Assembly (NCBI RefSeq): GCF_022808695.1 | Contig: NZ_JAKZKW010000013.1 | Coordinates: 40,918-104,917 of the forward strand | Source: Fundidesulfovibrio soli | GTDB lineage: Bacteria > Desulfobacterota > Desulfovibrionia > Desulfovibrionales > Desulfovibrionaceae | Direction of reading: 5' to 3' | Length of the DNA: 64,000 nucleotides | In this document: one piece after another, positions 20,759 through 29,811 of the stretch | Layout: each line of letters starts with the position of its first letter | Numbering within the stretch: position 1 is the first letter of the stretch | The notes under the pieces: generated by a model | Seen by the model: the letters and a program-made list of their open reading frames with translations, nothing else | The model's database searches: none | What the model was told of the DNA's origin: nothing | Position numbers and translations under genes: made by a program

Positions 20759-22660
20759 TCATCGCCCTGGCGGGCTCTTCAGCCCGCGCATCCTGCGCCA
20801 CAGCGTGGAGCGGCTGACGCCCAGCTCCCTGGCCGCCTCGCAGACCCTTCCGCCGCAACGCTCCAGCGCCTCGCGGATGCGCTCCTGCTCGGGGTGCCGC
20901 GGGGTTTGCGCCGCCGAAGCGGGCTCTGCCGGGCCGCTCCCGGCGGGGGGGGCGTCCAGGAGGCTGTGTATCAACGCGCCTGTTATGGCCTGATCGCGAT
21001 GCACGGCCACCACCCGGGCCATGACGTTCTGGAGTTCGCGCACGTTGCCGGGCCAGGCATGGGCCTGCAGCGCCGCCAGCGCGCCATCCTCCAGTTTGTA
21101 GCCTTGCTGGTGGGCCCTGTGCCCCGAGGCCTGCTCCAGAAAGTGCGCCGCCAGGCCGGGGATGTCCTCCCGGCGGGAGCGCAGGGGCGGCAGGCGCAGG
21201 CGCAGCACGTTCAGGCGGTAGAAGAGGTCGTCGCGGAAGGCCCCGGCGGCCACGAGGCGGCCCAGGTCCTTGTTGGTGGCGGCCACCACGCGCACGTCCA
21301 CGGGGATCACCTGGTCGCTGCCCAGGCGCATGACCTTTTTCTCCTGCAGCACGCGCAGGAGCCTGCCCTGGGTGGGCAGGTCCATCTCCGCGATCTCGTC
21401 CAGGAAGATGGTGCCCCCGTGGGCCAGCTCGAAGAGGCCGGGCTTGCCCTTCTGGCTGGCCCCGGTGAAAGCCCCGGGCACGTAGCCGAACAGCTCGCTC
21501 TCCAGCAGCTGGCCGGGCAGGGCAGCGCAGTTCACGGCCACGAAGGGGCCGCCCCGCCTGGCGCTGGCATTGTGGATGCCCTGGGCGAAAAGCTCCTTGC
21601 CGGTGCCGGTTTCGCCGTGGATGAGCACCGTGGCCGAAGTTCGGGCATAATCCGCGCCCATGGCCAGGGCCTGGCGCAAGGCCGGGCTCTCGCCCCGGAT
21701 GTCCTGGAAGCGCGAGGCCGCCACGTGGCCCGAGGCCAGGATGCGCTTGCGCACCGTGGCCTCCATCTTCTGGATCTGGCGCACGTCGTGGAAGGTGGCC
21801 ACCGCGCCCACGGTCTCCCCGCGCACGTTGATGGCGGTGCGCGCGCACATGATCTCCTGGTCGAACACCCGCTCCACCTGGCCGGCCTGGCCCTGGCCCG
21901 TCTCCAGCAGGCGCTCGAGCCCGGAGCGGGCCCAGACCTCGCCCACCGGGCGGCCCACGGCGTCGGCCTCGGTCATGCGCAGGAGCCTGCCCGCCACGGG
22001 GTTGAGCACCGTGACCACCCCGCGCCGGTCCACTGCCAGGATGCCGTTGTCCGTTGAGGTGAGCACCGCGCGCATGAGCTGGCTCTTGGCCTTCTCCACC
22101 CTGCGGCCGTGGGCGATGCGCTTGGCCTCCCGGGCGGCGGCCAATATGCTCTGCGCCCCGCTCTCCACGGGCTGGCAGGGCACGCCGAGACGCGAGGCGA
22201 TGAGCGCCGTGATGTAGCCCCCCACCACGATCCCGGCTCCGTCCTCCCTGGCGCGCATCAGCGCCGGGGCGATGCCCTCCTGGGAATCCCATCCGTAGAC
22301 GGACACCTCCACGCCGAGCATGGCCCCCATCTCCCGCGCGCCGTCGGACATGGGCGGGAAGGCCACAACCGCGATTCGCTCCGCGCGGGCCCTGGCCTTG
22401 TGCAGGGCGGTGAGCAGGTCCATGCTGGAGGTGGAGATGTCCACCACGGAGAGGTCCGGCAGGGCCTGCTGGATGCACCGGGCCGTGGCCCCACGGGAGA
22501 TGACCACCTCCACCCCGGCTGCGGCCAGCTTCGCGGCGGTCTCGGCCGCGCCGTCCATGAGCCCCTCGGCCAGGCGGATGTCGTCGTGGACCCCGGCGAA
22601 GACCTGCCTGGCGGTTTCGAGCATGCCCCCGTGCAAGGCGATGAAGGCGATGGTGTCCAT
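20759..22660 (-). CDS. PrpR-type sigma-54-dependent transcriptional activator
   Basis: 633 residues. An N-terminal PrpR_N sensory domain (about 1-185) is followed by a PAS domain (about 195-310) and the sigma-54 AAA+ domain. Its Walker A Gly-Glu-Thr-Gly-Thr-Gly-Lys-Glu lies near residue 347, the sigma-54 contact loop Gly-Ala-Phe-Thr-Gly-Ala near 394, and Walker B is Gly-Thr-Ile-Phe-Leu-Asp-Glu. A Fis-type helix-turn-helix closes the protein ([14 protein letters not shown]). It is divergent from the C4-dicarboxylate operon, whose promoter is sigma-54 type, so it very likely activates that operon. PrpR in enteric bacteria senses 2-methylcitrate; here a di- or tricarboxylate ligand is inferred. 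Upstream of its ATG a GGGGGAA site is present. Confidence 0.93.
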   Translation of the reverse strand: MDTIAFIALHGGMLETARQVFAGVHDDIRLAEGLMDGAAETAAKLAAAGVEVVISRGATARCIQQALPDLSVVDISTSSMDLLTALHKARARAERIAVVAFPPMSDGAREMGAMLGVEVSVYGWDSQEGIAPALMRAREDGAGIVVGGYITALIASRLGVPCQPVESGAQSILAAAREAKRIAHGRRVEKAKSQLMRAVLTSTDNGILAVDRRGVVTVLNPVAGRLLRMTEADAVGRPVGEVWARSGLERLLETGQGQAGQVERVFDQEIMCARTAINVRGETVGAVATFHDVRQIQKMEATVRKRILASGHVAASRFQDIRGESPALRQALAMGADYARTSATVLIHGETGTGKELFAQGIHNASARRGGPFVAVNCAALPGQLLESELFGYVPGAFTGASQKGKPGLFELAHGGTIFLDEIAEMDLPTQGRLLRVLQEKKVMRLGSDQVIPVDVRVVAATNKDLGRLVAAGAFRDDLFYRLNVLRLRLPPLRSRREDIPGLAAHFLEQASGHRAHQQGYKLEDGALAALQAHAWPGNVRELQNVMARVVAVHRDQAITGALIHSLLDAPPAGSGPAEPASAAQTPRHPEQERIREALERCGGRVCEAARELGVSRSTLWRRMRGLKSPPGR

Positions 22661-22692
22661 GAAGATTCCCCCTGCGACATGGCGCGACGGAT

Positions 22693-22720
22693 TGAAACAG
22701 ATTGAGACATAGCTGTTTCA
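22693..22720. promoter_or_regulatory. Inverted repeat, probable activator site for the PrpR-type regulator
   Basis: TGAAACAG (22693-22700) and CTGTTTCA (22713-22720) are perfect inverted arms 12 bases apart; a related half-site TTGAGACA lies between them. The site is about 50 bases upstream of the -24 element and 33 bases from the regulator's own ATG, fitting both enhancer and autoregulation roles. Confidence 0.7.
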
Positions 22721-22769
22721 TTCCTGCGACGCAAGCGCGCAACATCCACGCATAATTGGTTTTATTATT

Positions 22770-22785
22770 TGGAACGGAACCTGCT
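22770..22785 (+). promoter_or_regulatory. Sigma-54 promoter of the C4-dicarboxylate operon
   Basis: TGGAACGGAACCTGCT fits TGGCAC-N5-TTGCT, with GG at 22771-22772 and GC at 22783-22784 separated by exactly 10 bases. It lies about 85 bases before the transporter ATG and beside a divergent sigma-54 activator gene. Confidence 0.82.
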
Positions 22786-22868
22786 TTCAAAACGGGTGTC
22801 TTGGTTCGTCGAACCGGTCCCCGCCTGCGCCGGAGTGCGCTACGGGGCCAAACGCAAAGGAGCAGCGC

Positions 22869-24302
22869 ATGAAACTCGACTGGAAGGCCGTCCTGCCGCT
22901 GGCCATAGGAGTGATCCTGTGGTTCGTCCCCACTCCCCAGGGCCTGCAGCCCTACGCATGGCAGTATTTCGCCCTGTTCGTGGCCGTCATCGCGGCGCTG
23001 GTCATCGAGCCCATCCCGGCGGCCGCAGCCGGGCTCATGGGCGTGACCCTGGCCGCGGCGCTCAACCTGGTGCCCGCCACGGCCGACAAGGCCCCCACCA
23101 CGGCCGACGCCGTGCGCTGGGCCCTCTCGGGCTTCTCCAACGGCACGGTCTGGCTCATCTTCGTGGCCTTCATGTTCGCCATGGGCTACGAAAAAACCGG
23201 CCTGGGCAAACGCATCGCACTGCTGCTCATCAAGACCCTGGGCAAGAGCACCCTGGGCCTGGGCTATGCGGTCGCCCTGGCCGACCTGGCCCTGGCCCCC
23301 TTCACGCCCTCCAACACCGCGCGCAGCGGCGGCGTGATCTTCCCCATCATCAAGAACATCCCGCCGCTCTACGGCTCCACGCCCGAGAGCGGAGCCCGGA
23401 AGATCGGCGGCTACCTGATGTGGACGGCCCTGGCCACCACCTGCATCACCAGCACCATGTTCCTCACGGCCCTGGCGCCCAACCTGCTGGCCCTTTCGCT
23501 GCTGGAGAAGACCACCAAGCTGACCATCGGCTGGACCGAGTGGTTCGTGCACCTGGCCCCCGCCTGCATCCTGCTCTTCCTGGCCACGCCCTTCCTGGTC
23601 TACGTGATCTATCCGCCCGAGATCAAACGCAGCGAGGACGCCCCCAAGTGGGCCGGCGAGGAGCTGGCCAAGATGGGCTCCATCACCGCCAAGGAGCTGA
23701 CCATGGCCGGCCTGGCCGTGTTCGCCCTGCTGCTGTGGATATTCGGCGGCAAGCTCTTCGACGCCACCATCGTGGCCCTGATGGCCCTTTCGCTGATGAT
23801 CCTGACCAAGGTGGTCACCTGGGACGACATCACCAGCCACAAGACCGCCTGGAACGTGCTCTGCTGGTTCGGCACCCTGGTGGCCCTGGCCGACGGCCTG
23901 GGCAAGGTGGGCTTCCTGAAGTGGTTCGCGGCCCTGGCCGCGGGGGCCATGTCCGGCTTCTCGGTCAACGCCCTGATGGTGGCCCTGGTGCTGCTGTTCT
24001 TCTTCATCCACTACATGTTCGCCAGCCTCACGGCGCACACCACGGCGCTCCTGCCCGTGATCCTGGCCACGGCCATGGGCATCCCCGGCATCCCCATGAA
24101 GACCTTCTCCATCCTGATCTGCGCCACGCTCGGCCTCATGGGCATTCTCACGCCCTACGCCACCGGCCCGAGCCCCGTGTATTACGGATGCGGCTACATA
24201 ACCCGCAAGGAGTTCTGGACCCTCGGCTTCGTCTTCGGCGTCATCTTCATCGCGGCGCTGGTGGGCATCGACTTCCCCTACATGCTCATGCTCAAGCCCT
24301 AG
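22869..24302 (+). CDS. DASS-family (CitT/TtdT-like) di-/tricarboxylate transporter
   Basis: 477 residues with about 12 hydrophobic segments. The two Ser-Asn-Thr-type substrate/cation motifs of the SLC13 family are visible: Thr-Pro-Ser-Asn-Thr-Ala-Arg-Ser-Gly-Gly near residue 145, and the Ser-Leu-Thr-Ala-His-Thr-Thr-Ala region near 385. The Arg-Ser-Gly-Gly context is typical of the CitT/TtdT antiporter branch, which exchanges citrate or tartrate for succinate, rather than of Na+-coupled NaDC. AAAGGAGC precedes the ATG. Malate dehydrogenase and fumarase genes follow, so malate, fumarate, tartrate or citrate is the likely substrate. Confidence 0.92.
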   Translation: MKLDWKAVLPLAIGVILWFVPTPQGLQPYAWQYFALFVAVIAALVIEPIPAAAAGLMGVTLAAALNLVPATADKAPTTADAVRWALSGFSNGTVWLIFVAFMFAMGYEKTGLGKRIALLLIKTLGKSTLGLGYAVALADLALAPFTPSNTARSGGVIFPIIKNIPPLYGSTPESGARKIGGYLMWTALATTCITSTMFLTALAPNLLALSLLEKTTKLTIGWTEWFVHLAPACILLFLATPFLVYVIYPPEIKRSEDAPKWAGEELAKMGSITAKELTMAGLAVFALLLWIFGGKLFDATIVALMALSLMILTKVVTWDDITSHKTAWNVLCWFGTLVALADGLGKVGFLKWFAALAAGAMSGFSVNALMVALVLLFFFIHYMFASLTAHTTALLPVILATAMGIPGIPMKTFSILICATLGLMGILTPYATGPSPVYYGCGYITRKEFWTLGFVFGVIFIAALVGIDFPYMLMLKP

Positions 24303-24333
24303 GCCCGCGCAAAAACCAACAGAGGCCATACAC

Positions 24334-25266
24334 ATGAACGGAAAGATCACCGTGTTCGGAGCGGGCAACGTGGGCGGAGCCGTGACCCGCAGGCTCATCG
24401 AGCGCAAGCTCTGCAAGAAGGTCGTGCTGGTGGACCGCAGCCCCGGCAAGGCCCAGGGCATCGCCCTGGACATCCTGGAGGCCAGCCCCGTGGACCTCCT
24501 GGAGCCGGTCTGCGTCTCCGGGGAGGACCTGGAGCAGACCAGGAACTCCGACATCGTGGTCATCACGGCCGGGGCCACCCGCAAGGAGGGCATGACCCGC
24601 GACGACCTGCTCAAGATCAACGCGGAGATCGTGCGCGAGTGCGTGACCAAGGCGGCCATGTACAGCCCCTACGCCTTCTACATCATCGTGAGCAACCCGC
24701 TCAACGTGATGTGCCACGTGGCCATGCAGGCCGGGCAGATACCCCGCACGCGCATCACCGGCATGGCCGGAATCCTGGACGCCAGCCGCTTCCAGTACTT
24801 CATCTCCAAGGAGCTGAACGTCTCGGTGGAGAACGTGCAGGCCATGGTGCTGGGCGAGCACGGGGAGGACATGGTGCCCGTGCCCCGCTACTCCACCGTG
24901 GCCGGCATCCCCCTGCCGGAGCTGATGCCCGCGGAGAAGCTGGAGGAGCTGGTGGCCAGGACCCGCGACGGCGGGGCCGAGATCATCCGGCTGATGCACA
25001 CCAGCGCCTTCTACGCCCCGGCCTCGGCCGTGACGCAGATGGTGGCCGCCGTGGTCATGGACAAGAAAAAGATCCTGCCCTGCACGGCCTACCTCACCGG
25101 GGAGTACGGCATCTCCGGAGCCTTCGTGGGCGTGCCCGTGAAGCTCGGGGCCAACGGCGTGGAGGAGATCAGGGAGATCGAGCTCACCGGCGACGAGCGC
25201 GCGGCCCTGGCCCGTAGCGCGGAGAAGATCAAGGCCCAGCTGGCCGCCATCGGCCTCACCTGCTGA
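24334..25266 (+). CDS. mdh: NAD-dependent malate dehydrogenase (LDH-like type)
   Basis: 310 residues. Rossmann motif Gly9-Ala-Gly11-Asn-Val-Gly14 and an acidic residue ending beta-2 (Leu-Val-Asp-Arg) indicate NAD. The substrate loop Lys-Glu-Gly-Met-Thr-Arg-Asp-Asp-Leu has the malate-type Arg, and catalytic His176 lies in Gly-Glu-His-Gly-Glu-Asp. It interconverts malate and oxaloacetate in the cytoplasm. It lies 31 bases after the transporter stop and before the fumarase genes, giving a fumarate-malate-oxaloacetate path after uptake. Confidence 0.93.
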   Translation: MNGKITVFGAGNVGGAVTRRLIERKLCKKVVLVDRSPGKAQGIALDILEASPVDLLEPVCVSGEDLEQTRNSDIVVITAGATRKEGMTRDDLLKINAEIVRECVTKAAMYSPYAFYIIVSNPLNVMCHVAMQAGQIPRTRITGMAGILDASRFQYFISKELNVSVENVQAMVLGEHGEDMVPVPRYSTVAGIPLPELMPAEKLEELVARTRDGGAEIIRLMHTSAFYAPASAVTQMVAAVVMDKKKILPCTAYLTGEYGISGAFVGVPVKLGANGVEEIREIELTGDERAALARSAEKIKAQLAAIGLTC

Positions 25267-25322
25267 GCCTTCGGCATTGAACGCGCCGGTGACGGCGTAC
25301 AGACGACACAAGGAGCTTGCGA

Positions 25323-26219
25323 ATGGACAAGCAAGAGGCCAGACGGTCCCTGACGGAGATCATGGCCAAGTTCACGGGATACGTGGGCAAGCGCCTGCCC
25401 CAGGACGTGCTGGACAAGCTGGCGCAACTGCGCGAAGGCGAGGACAGCCCCCTGGCGCGCGTGGTCTACGACTCCATGTTCGAGAACCAGGAGGCCGCCG
25501 ACAAGCTCGACCGCCCCTGCTGCCAGGATACCGGCGTCATCGAATACTTCGTGACGGCCGGAGCGGACTTCCCCCTGCTGGGCGAGCTGCGCGGGATCCT
25601 GGGCGAGGCGGTGCGCCAGGCCACCAAGGACGCCCCCCTGCGCCACAACGCTGTTGAGACCTTCGTGGAGAAGAACACCGGCGACAACACCGGCACCCGC
25701 GTGCCCTGGATCGAGTGGGACATCGTCCCGGGCGATTCGGTCACCATCGAGGTGTACATGGCGGGCGGCGGCTGCAGCCTACCGGGCGCGGCCAAGGTGC
25801 TCATGCCCTCGGCCGGCTACGAGGGCGTCGTGCAGTTCGTGTTCGACGTGATCACCTCCTACGGGGTCAACGCCTGCCCGCCCCTGCTGGTGGGCGTGGG
25901 CGTCTCCACCTCGGTGGAGACTGCGGCCATGCTCTCCAAGAAGGCCATCCTGCGGCCCATCGGCACCCGCAACCCCAACCCCCAGGCGGCCGAGATGGAG
26001 CAGCTGCTGGAGAAGGGCCTCAACGACGTGGGCCTCGGCCCCCAGGGCCTCTCCGGCAAGTCCTCGGTGCTGGGGGTGCACATCGAGAACTCGGCCAGGC
26101 ACCCCTCCACCATCGGCGTGGGCGTGTCCGTGGGCTGCTGGGCCCACCGGCGGGGCACCATCCGCATCGCCCCGGACCTGTCCTACGAAATCCTCTCGCA
26201 CAAGGAGGCCGTGCTGTGA
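25323..26219 (+). CDS. Class I fumarate hydratase / tartrate dehydratase, alpha subunit
   Basis: 298 residues, the N-terminal half of class I fumarases as a separate subunit. Cys66-Cys67-Gln-Asp-Thr-Gly begins the [4Fe-4S] site, and Gly-Gly-Gly-Cys-Ser-Leu-Pro-Gly-Ala and Asn-Ala-Cys-Pro-Pro supply further ligands. The ATG at 25323 follows AGGAG by seven bases; a TTG six bases upstream is less likely. The enzyme hydrates fumarate to malate, or dehydrates L-tartrate in the TtdAB branch, which cannot be separated by eye. Oxygen-sensitive, cytoplasmic. Confidence 0.92.
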   Translation: MDKQEARRSLTEIMAKFTGYVGKRLPQDVLDKLAQLREGEDSPLARVVYDSMFENQEAADKLDRPCCQDTGVIEYFVTAGADFPLLGELRGILGEAVRQATKDAPLRHNAVETFVEKNTGDNTGTRVPWIEWDIVPGDSVTIEVYMAGGGCSLPGAAKVLMPSAGYEGVVQFVFDVITSYGVNACPPLLVGVGVSTSVETAAMLSKKAILRPIGTRNPNPQAAEMEQLLEKGLNDVGLGPQGLSGKSSVLGVHIENSARHPSTIGVGVSVGCWAHRRGTIRIAPDLSYEILSHKEAVL

Positions 26220-26821
26220 AAAAGATCCTCAACACGCCCATCTCCAGCGAGGACATCGCCTCGCTGCGTGTGGGCGACGTGGTCTTCCTGAACGGCCACA
26301 TAGTCACCTGCCGCGACGTGGGCCACCGCCGCCTCATCGAGCTGGGCCGGGAGCTGCCCGTGGACCTCAAGGGCCTGGCCATCTTCCACGCCGGTCCCAT
26401 CGTGGTGAAGGACGGCGACGGCTGGAAGATGATCTCCATCGGCCCCACCACCAGCATGCGCATGGAGCGCTTCGAGGATGAATTCATCGAGCGCACCGGG
26501 GTCAAGCTCATCGTGGGCAAGGGCGGCATGGGCCCCAAGACCGCCGAGGCCTGCAAAAAGCACAAGGCCCTGCACGCCGTGTTCCCCGGCGGCTGCGCCG
26601 TGCTGGCCGCCACCGAGGTGGAGGAGATCGAGCGCGTGGAATGGGAGGACCTGGGTATGCCCGAGGCGCTCTGGGTCTGCCGCGTGAAGGAGTTCGGCCC
26701 CCTGATCATCTCCATCGACACCGAAGGCAACAACCTCTTCGAGGAGAACAAGGCCCGCTATAACGAGAGCAAGGGCCCCATCATCGAGGAGATCAACCGC
26801 CAGGTCCGCTTCATCAAATAG
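26216..26821 (+). CDS. Class I fumarate hydratase / tartrate dehydratase, beta subunit
   Basis: 201 residues, the C-terminal half of class I fumarases. Motifs: Gly-Pro-Thr-Thr-Ser-Met-Arg-Met near residue 80, Gly-Lys-Gly-Gly-Met-Gly in the catalytic region, Phe-Pro-Gly-Gly-Cys-Ala-Val. The start is GTG at 26216, overlapping the alpha-subunit TGA by two bases and preceded by AAGGAGG, so equal synthesis by translational coupling is expected. No stop or frameshift separates the two subunits from the normal pair. Confidence 0.93.
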   Translation: MKKILNTPISSEDIASLRVGDVVFLNGHIVTCRDVGHRRLIELGRELPVDLKGLAIFHAGPIVVKDGDGWKMISIGPTTSMRMERFEDEFIERTGVKLIVGKGGMGPKTAEACKKHKALHAVFPGGCAVLAATEVEEIERVEWEDLGMPEALWVCRVKEFGPLIISIDTEGNNLFEENKARYNESKGPIIEEINRQVRFIK

Positions 26822-26839
26822 CCTTGCCCGACGCCCCCT

Positions 26840-26864
26840 GCGCGGCCGCCATGTGCGGCCGCGC
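26840..26864 (+). terminator. GC-rich hairpin after the fumarase operon
   Basis: GCGCGGCCGC (26840-26849) and GCGGCCGCGC (26855-26864) form a perfect 10-bp stem with a 5-base loop, 19 bases after the beta-subunit stop. No T-run follows, so a terminator role is probable but not certain. Confidence 0.5.
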
Positions 26865-26996
26865 CGGGGATGCGCCATCCCCCGCCCTTCGCATATCCGC
26901 CCGAAAAAACTTCGGTCTTCGCGCTACGCCTGCTTGCCTATCGATTCCCCTTGGATCATAGATAAGGCAGATAACACGCACTACCGGAGGCCGCCC

Positions 26997-28025
26997 ATGC
27001 CGCGCGTTCTCGCTCTGGCCCTGGCCGCACTGGCCCTGATCGCCTCCCCCGCCTCGGCGGGGGACACCTTCGAGATGGTCAAGAAACGGGGCGAACTGCG
27101 CTGCGGCGTGAGCAACGCCCTGCCGGGCCTGTCCCAGCCTGGCGCGGACGGGGCTTGGCGCGGCCTGGAGATAGACTTCAGCCGGGCCGTGGCCGCCGCA
27201 GTGCTGGGCGACCCAGCCAAGGCGTCTTTCCTCCCGCTGGAGACCGCCGGGCGCTTCCCGGCGCTGCTGGCCAAGCAGGTCGACCTGCTGGGCCGCAACA
27301 CCAGCTGGACCCTCGGCCGCGAGGCCCAGCTGAAGGTGAGCTTCGCCGGGCCCCTGCTCTACACGGCCCAGAGGTTCTTGGTGCGCACCGCCGACGGCAT
27401 CCGCGACGCCAAGGGCCTCGACGGGGCCAGCCTGTGCATCGTCAAGGGCACCACGCACGCCCAGGACCTGGAGGACTTCTCCGCGGCCAGCGGAATCCGC
27501 ATGACGCCGCTGTACTGCAACAGCGCGGAGCAGGCCCGGGACGTCTTCCTGGCGGGGCAGTGCAAGGTCCTGACCGCGGACGGCGTCGTGCTGGCGGGGT
27601 TCCTCTCCGCGCTCGGCCCCGGGGCGGCGGAATACGCCGTGCTGCGCGATGCGAACAACTACGAGATCATCGCCCCGGTGGTGCGCTCTGACGACGCCGA
27701 GTGGCTGCTGGCCGTGCGCAGCGTGCTGGCGGCCCTGGTGCACGCCGAGGAATGCGGGCTGACCCGCGACGCAGCCGCGAAGGCCCTCGCGGATGGCGGG
27801 CAAAGCCTCGGCGACGGAGCCGCCCGGCGCACGCTGGGCGACGCGGACGCCATAGCCAAGGCCCTGGGCCTCGCGCCGGGCTGGATGCTCAGGGCCGTGG
27901 CCGCGTCGGGCAATTACGGCGAGATGTTCGAGCGCAACCTGGGCTCCGCGAGCCCCCTGCGGCTCGACAGGGGCCGCAACCGCCTCTGGTCTGACGGCGG
28001 CCTGATGTACGCCCCCCCCTTCTGA
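26997..28025 (+). CDS. Periplasmic amino-acid-type solute-binding protein (AapJ-like)
   Basis: 342 residues with a signal peptide (about 1-22, cleaved after Ala-Ser-Ala). The mature protein follows the general L-amino-acid binding protein pattern: Arg-Gly-Glu-Leu-Arg-Cys-Gly-Val, Gly-Leu-Glu-Ile-Asp-Phe-Ser-Arg-Ala-Val-Ala-Ala-Ala, Arg-Asn-Thr-Ser-Trp-Thr-Leu, and C-terminal Trp-Ser-Asp-Gly-Gly-Leu-Met-Tyr-Ala-Pro-Pro-Phe. The ATG at 26997 has CGGAGG upstream. No ABC permease or ATPase follows. Instead a secondary carrier gene begins 28 bases later on the same strand, suggesting that the two work together or that this protein serves a distant ABC system. Confidence 0.88.
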   Translation: MPRVLALALAALALIASPASAGDTFEMVKKRGELRCGVSNALPGLSQPGADGAWRGLEIDFSRAVAAAVLGDPAKASFLPLETAGRFPALLAKQVDLLGRNTSWTLGREAQLKVSFAGPLLYTAQRFLVRTADGIRDAKGLDGASLCIVKGTTHAQDLEDFSAASGIRMTPLYCNSAEQARDVFLAGQCKVLTADGVVLAGFLSALGPGAAEYAVLRDANNYEIIAPVVRSDDAEWLLAVRSVLAALVHAEECGLTRDAAAKALADGGQSLGDGAARRTLGDADAIAKALGLAPGWMLRAVAASGNYGEMFERNLGSASPLRLDRGRNRLWSDGGLMYAPPF

Positions 28026-28053
28026 ACACGCCCTCGCCCAAGGAACGCGCACC

Positions 28054-29391
28054 ATGCCGGAATATCAAGCCTACATCATCTTCGCCGTGTTCGGGGCGGT
28101 CATCCTGGCCATCGCCTGCAACCTGATGGACATGGCCCTCGCGGGCATGCTGGGGCTGTGCGCCCTGACCCTGCTGGGCATCATCTCCAACAGCGACGTC
28201 ATGCGCGCGGTCATGGTGTCACAGGGCGCGCTGGCCCTGCTCTTCGGCGGCATGGTCGTGGCCAGGGTGCTGACGCCCACGGGCGTCTTCGAGCACATCG
28301 GCACCCGCTTCCTTATCCTGACCAAAGGCAGCGGCAAGCGCTTCCTGCTCTACACCGCGGTGCTGACCTCGGTGGTCTGCGCCATCCTGCCCAACGCCAC
28401 GGCCGTGATCCTCATCGCGCCCATCGTCGTGCGCGTCTGCCGCGAGCTGGAGGTGGACTTCGTCGGCCCGCTGATCATGGTGGCCATGCTCAGCAACGCG
28501 GCCGGGCTGCTGACCCTGGTGGGCGATCCTGCCACCTTCCTGGTGGGCCAGGCCGCCGGGCTGGGCTTCGTGGAGTATCTGCGCAAGGTGAGCCTGGGCG
28601 GCGTGCTGGCCATCCTGGTGGTGGTGCCGCTGATGCCCGTTCTTTTCAGGGACGTGTGGCGCGCCCGGCGCGTCCTGCCCGAAGGGCTGGCCCCAGGACC
28701 CATCGCCCGCCCCGGCTTCTGCCTGTTCGCCGTGTTCTCCATGGCCCTGATGGTGGCGCTCTTCCTGGTGGGCGAATACCTGCCCAGGCCCGTGGTTCCG
28801 CCCTCGGCGGCGATCATCGGGGCCAGCCTGGCCCTGCTGGCCATGTACACCTACAAGGTGGAGCCCCTGGAGAACGTCTTCAAGGACATCGACTGGAAGA
28901 CGCTCATCTTCATCTTCAGCATGATGTGCTACGTGGAGGAGGTCACCAAAACCGGAGCCCTGGGCGGGCTCTCGCGCGGCATGCAGAGCGCGTTCGGGCA
29001 GGATTTCCTGCTGGTGGGCATCGTGCTCATGGGCGGGATCGGGCTTGTCTCGGGCTTCCTGGCCAACATCCCCGTGGTGGCGGCCGCGGTGCTCTTGACC
29101 AAAGGCTACTTCGTGCTCACGCAGGTGGTGCCCGAGGAGGCCATGGGCATCGCCTTCACGGACTGGCCGGACCAGACCCTGCCCGTGTTCGTGGCCATGA
29201 TGTTCGGCGGCACCCTGGGCGGCAACGCCACGCTCATCGGCTCCTCCGCCAACCTGGTGGCCGGGGGCATCTGCGCGTCCCAGGGCAGCCCAGTCTCCTT
29301 CGTGCGCTTCCTGCGTTACGGCGTGCCGGTGACCGTCTGCCAGCTGCTGGCCTCGGCCTGCTACGTATGGGCCCTGTCGAAAGCCATCTAG
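28054..29391 (+). CDS. ArsB/NhaD-superfamily (CitMHS-like) membrane carrier
   Basis: 445 residues with about 11-12 hydrophobic helices. The two inverted halves carry the superfamily motifs Leu-Pro-Asn-Ala-Thr-Ala-Val (near residue 112) and Gly-Gly-Asn-Ala-Thr-Leu-Ile-Gly-Ser-Ser-Ala-Asn (near 390). Family members move citrate-Mg2+, arsenite, Na+/H+ or dicarboxylates; I cannot assign the substrate. AAGGAACGCGCACC precedes the ATG. It follows the binding-protein gene closely and differs from the CitT-type carrier at 22869. Confidence 0.85.
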   Translation: MPEYQAYIIFAVFGAVILAIACNLMDMALAGMLGLCALTLLGIISNSDVMRAVMVSQGALALLFGGMVVARVLTPTGVFEHIGTRFLILTKGSGKRFLLYTAVLTSVVCAILPNATAVILIAPIVVRVCRELEVDFVGPLIMVAMLSNAAGLLTLVGDPATFLVGQAAGLGFVEYLRKVSLGGVLAILVVVPLMPVLFRDVWRARRVLPEGLAPGPIARPGFCLFAVFSMALMVALFLVGEYLPRPVVPPSAAIIGASLALLAMYTYKVEPLENVFKDIDWKTLIFIFSMMCYVEEVTKTGALGGLSRGMQSAFGQDFLLVGIVLMGGIGLVSGFLANIPVVAAAVLLTKGYFVLTQVVPEEAMGIAFTDWPDQTLPVFVAMMFGGTLGGNATLIGSSANLVAGGICASQGSPVSFVRFLRYGVPVTVCQLLASACYVWALSKAI

Positions 29392-29495
29392 TCGGGCTTG
29401 CGTAATAGTGCACGCCGCGTCTATGATGTGACCAGCCGCAGCGTGCGGCCGCCCCGGGTGTTTTGGGGGATTACTTCTAACCGCAGCGCGGCATC

Positions 29496-29792
29496 ATGGA
29501 CATCGAAACTGCGAAACGCACCCAACTCCCCCGCATCGACGCTGAAACTTTGCGCTGGATGGTCGACTTCGTCACCTGGAAGAAGCGCAAGTCCCCGTCC
29601 CCGGGCTTGGTCTGCATCAATTTTCTATTGGATTACATAGACTTGCGCGTGCACGACTACTACTTTCTGCACCGCAACTACACCCACCTGATGCCCATGC
29701 TGCGGGCCTACGGCGACGCATTGGGGCCGGTAAGCGGCCTGGACAGGCTCATCGAGGACATAAAGAAGCACCAGGAGACCCTGGCCGGCTAA
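29496..29792 (+). CDS. Small conserved-looking protein of unknown function
   Basis: 98 residues, no signal peptide or membrane helix. The sequence is mixed helical with a Trp-Lys-Lys-Arg-Lys basic patch and a His/Tyr-rich centre (His-Asp-Tyr-Tyr-Phe-Leu-His-Arg-Asn-Tyr), unlike random frame products in this GC-rich DNA. The ribosome site is weak. It lies about 100 bases after the carrier and 19 bases before the lipoprotein gene, so it may share their transcript. Family not recognised. Confidence 0.6.
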   Translation: MDIETAKRTQLPRIDAETLRWMVDFVTWKKRKSPSPGLVCINFLLDYIDLRVHDYYFLHRNYTHLMPMLRAYGDALGPVSGLDRLIEDIKKHQETLAG

Positions 29793-29811
29793 GCCGCGAG
29801 GACAACGCACC

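Noticed and set aside
19545..24659. 1704-codon minus-strand frame
   Set aside because: Only the last 350 codons, the GGDEF response regulator, are real; the rest is opposite or out of frame with the PrpR-type and transporter genes.
26934..26962. Sigma-70 promoter TTGCCT-N17-CATAGA before the binding-protein gene
   Set aside because: The spacing is right, but the -10 match is only three of six, too weak to list as a feature.
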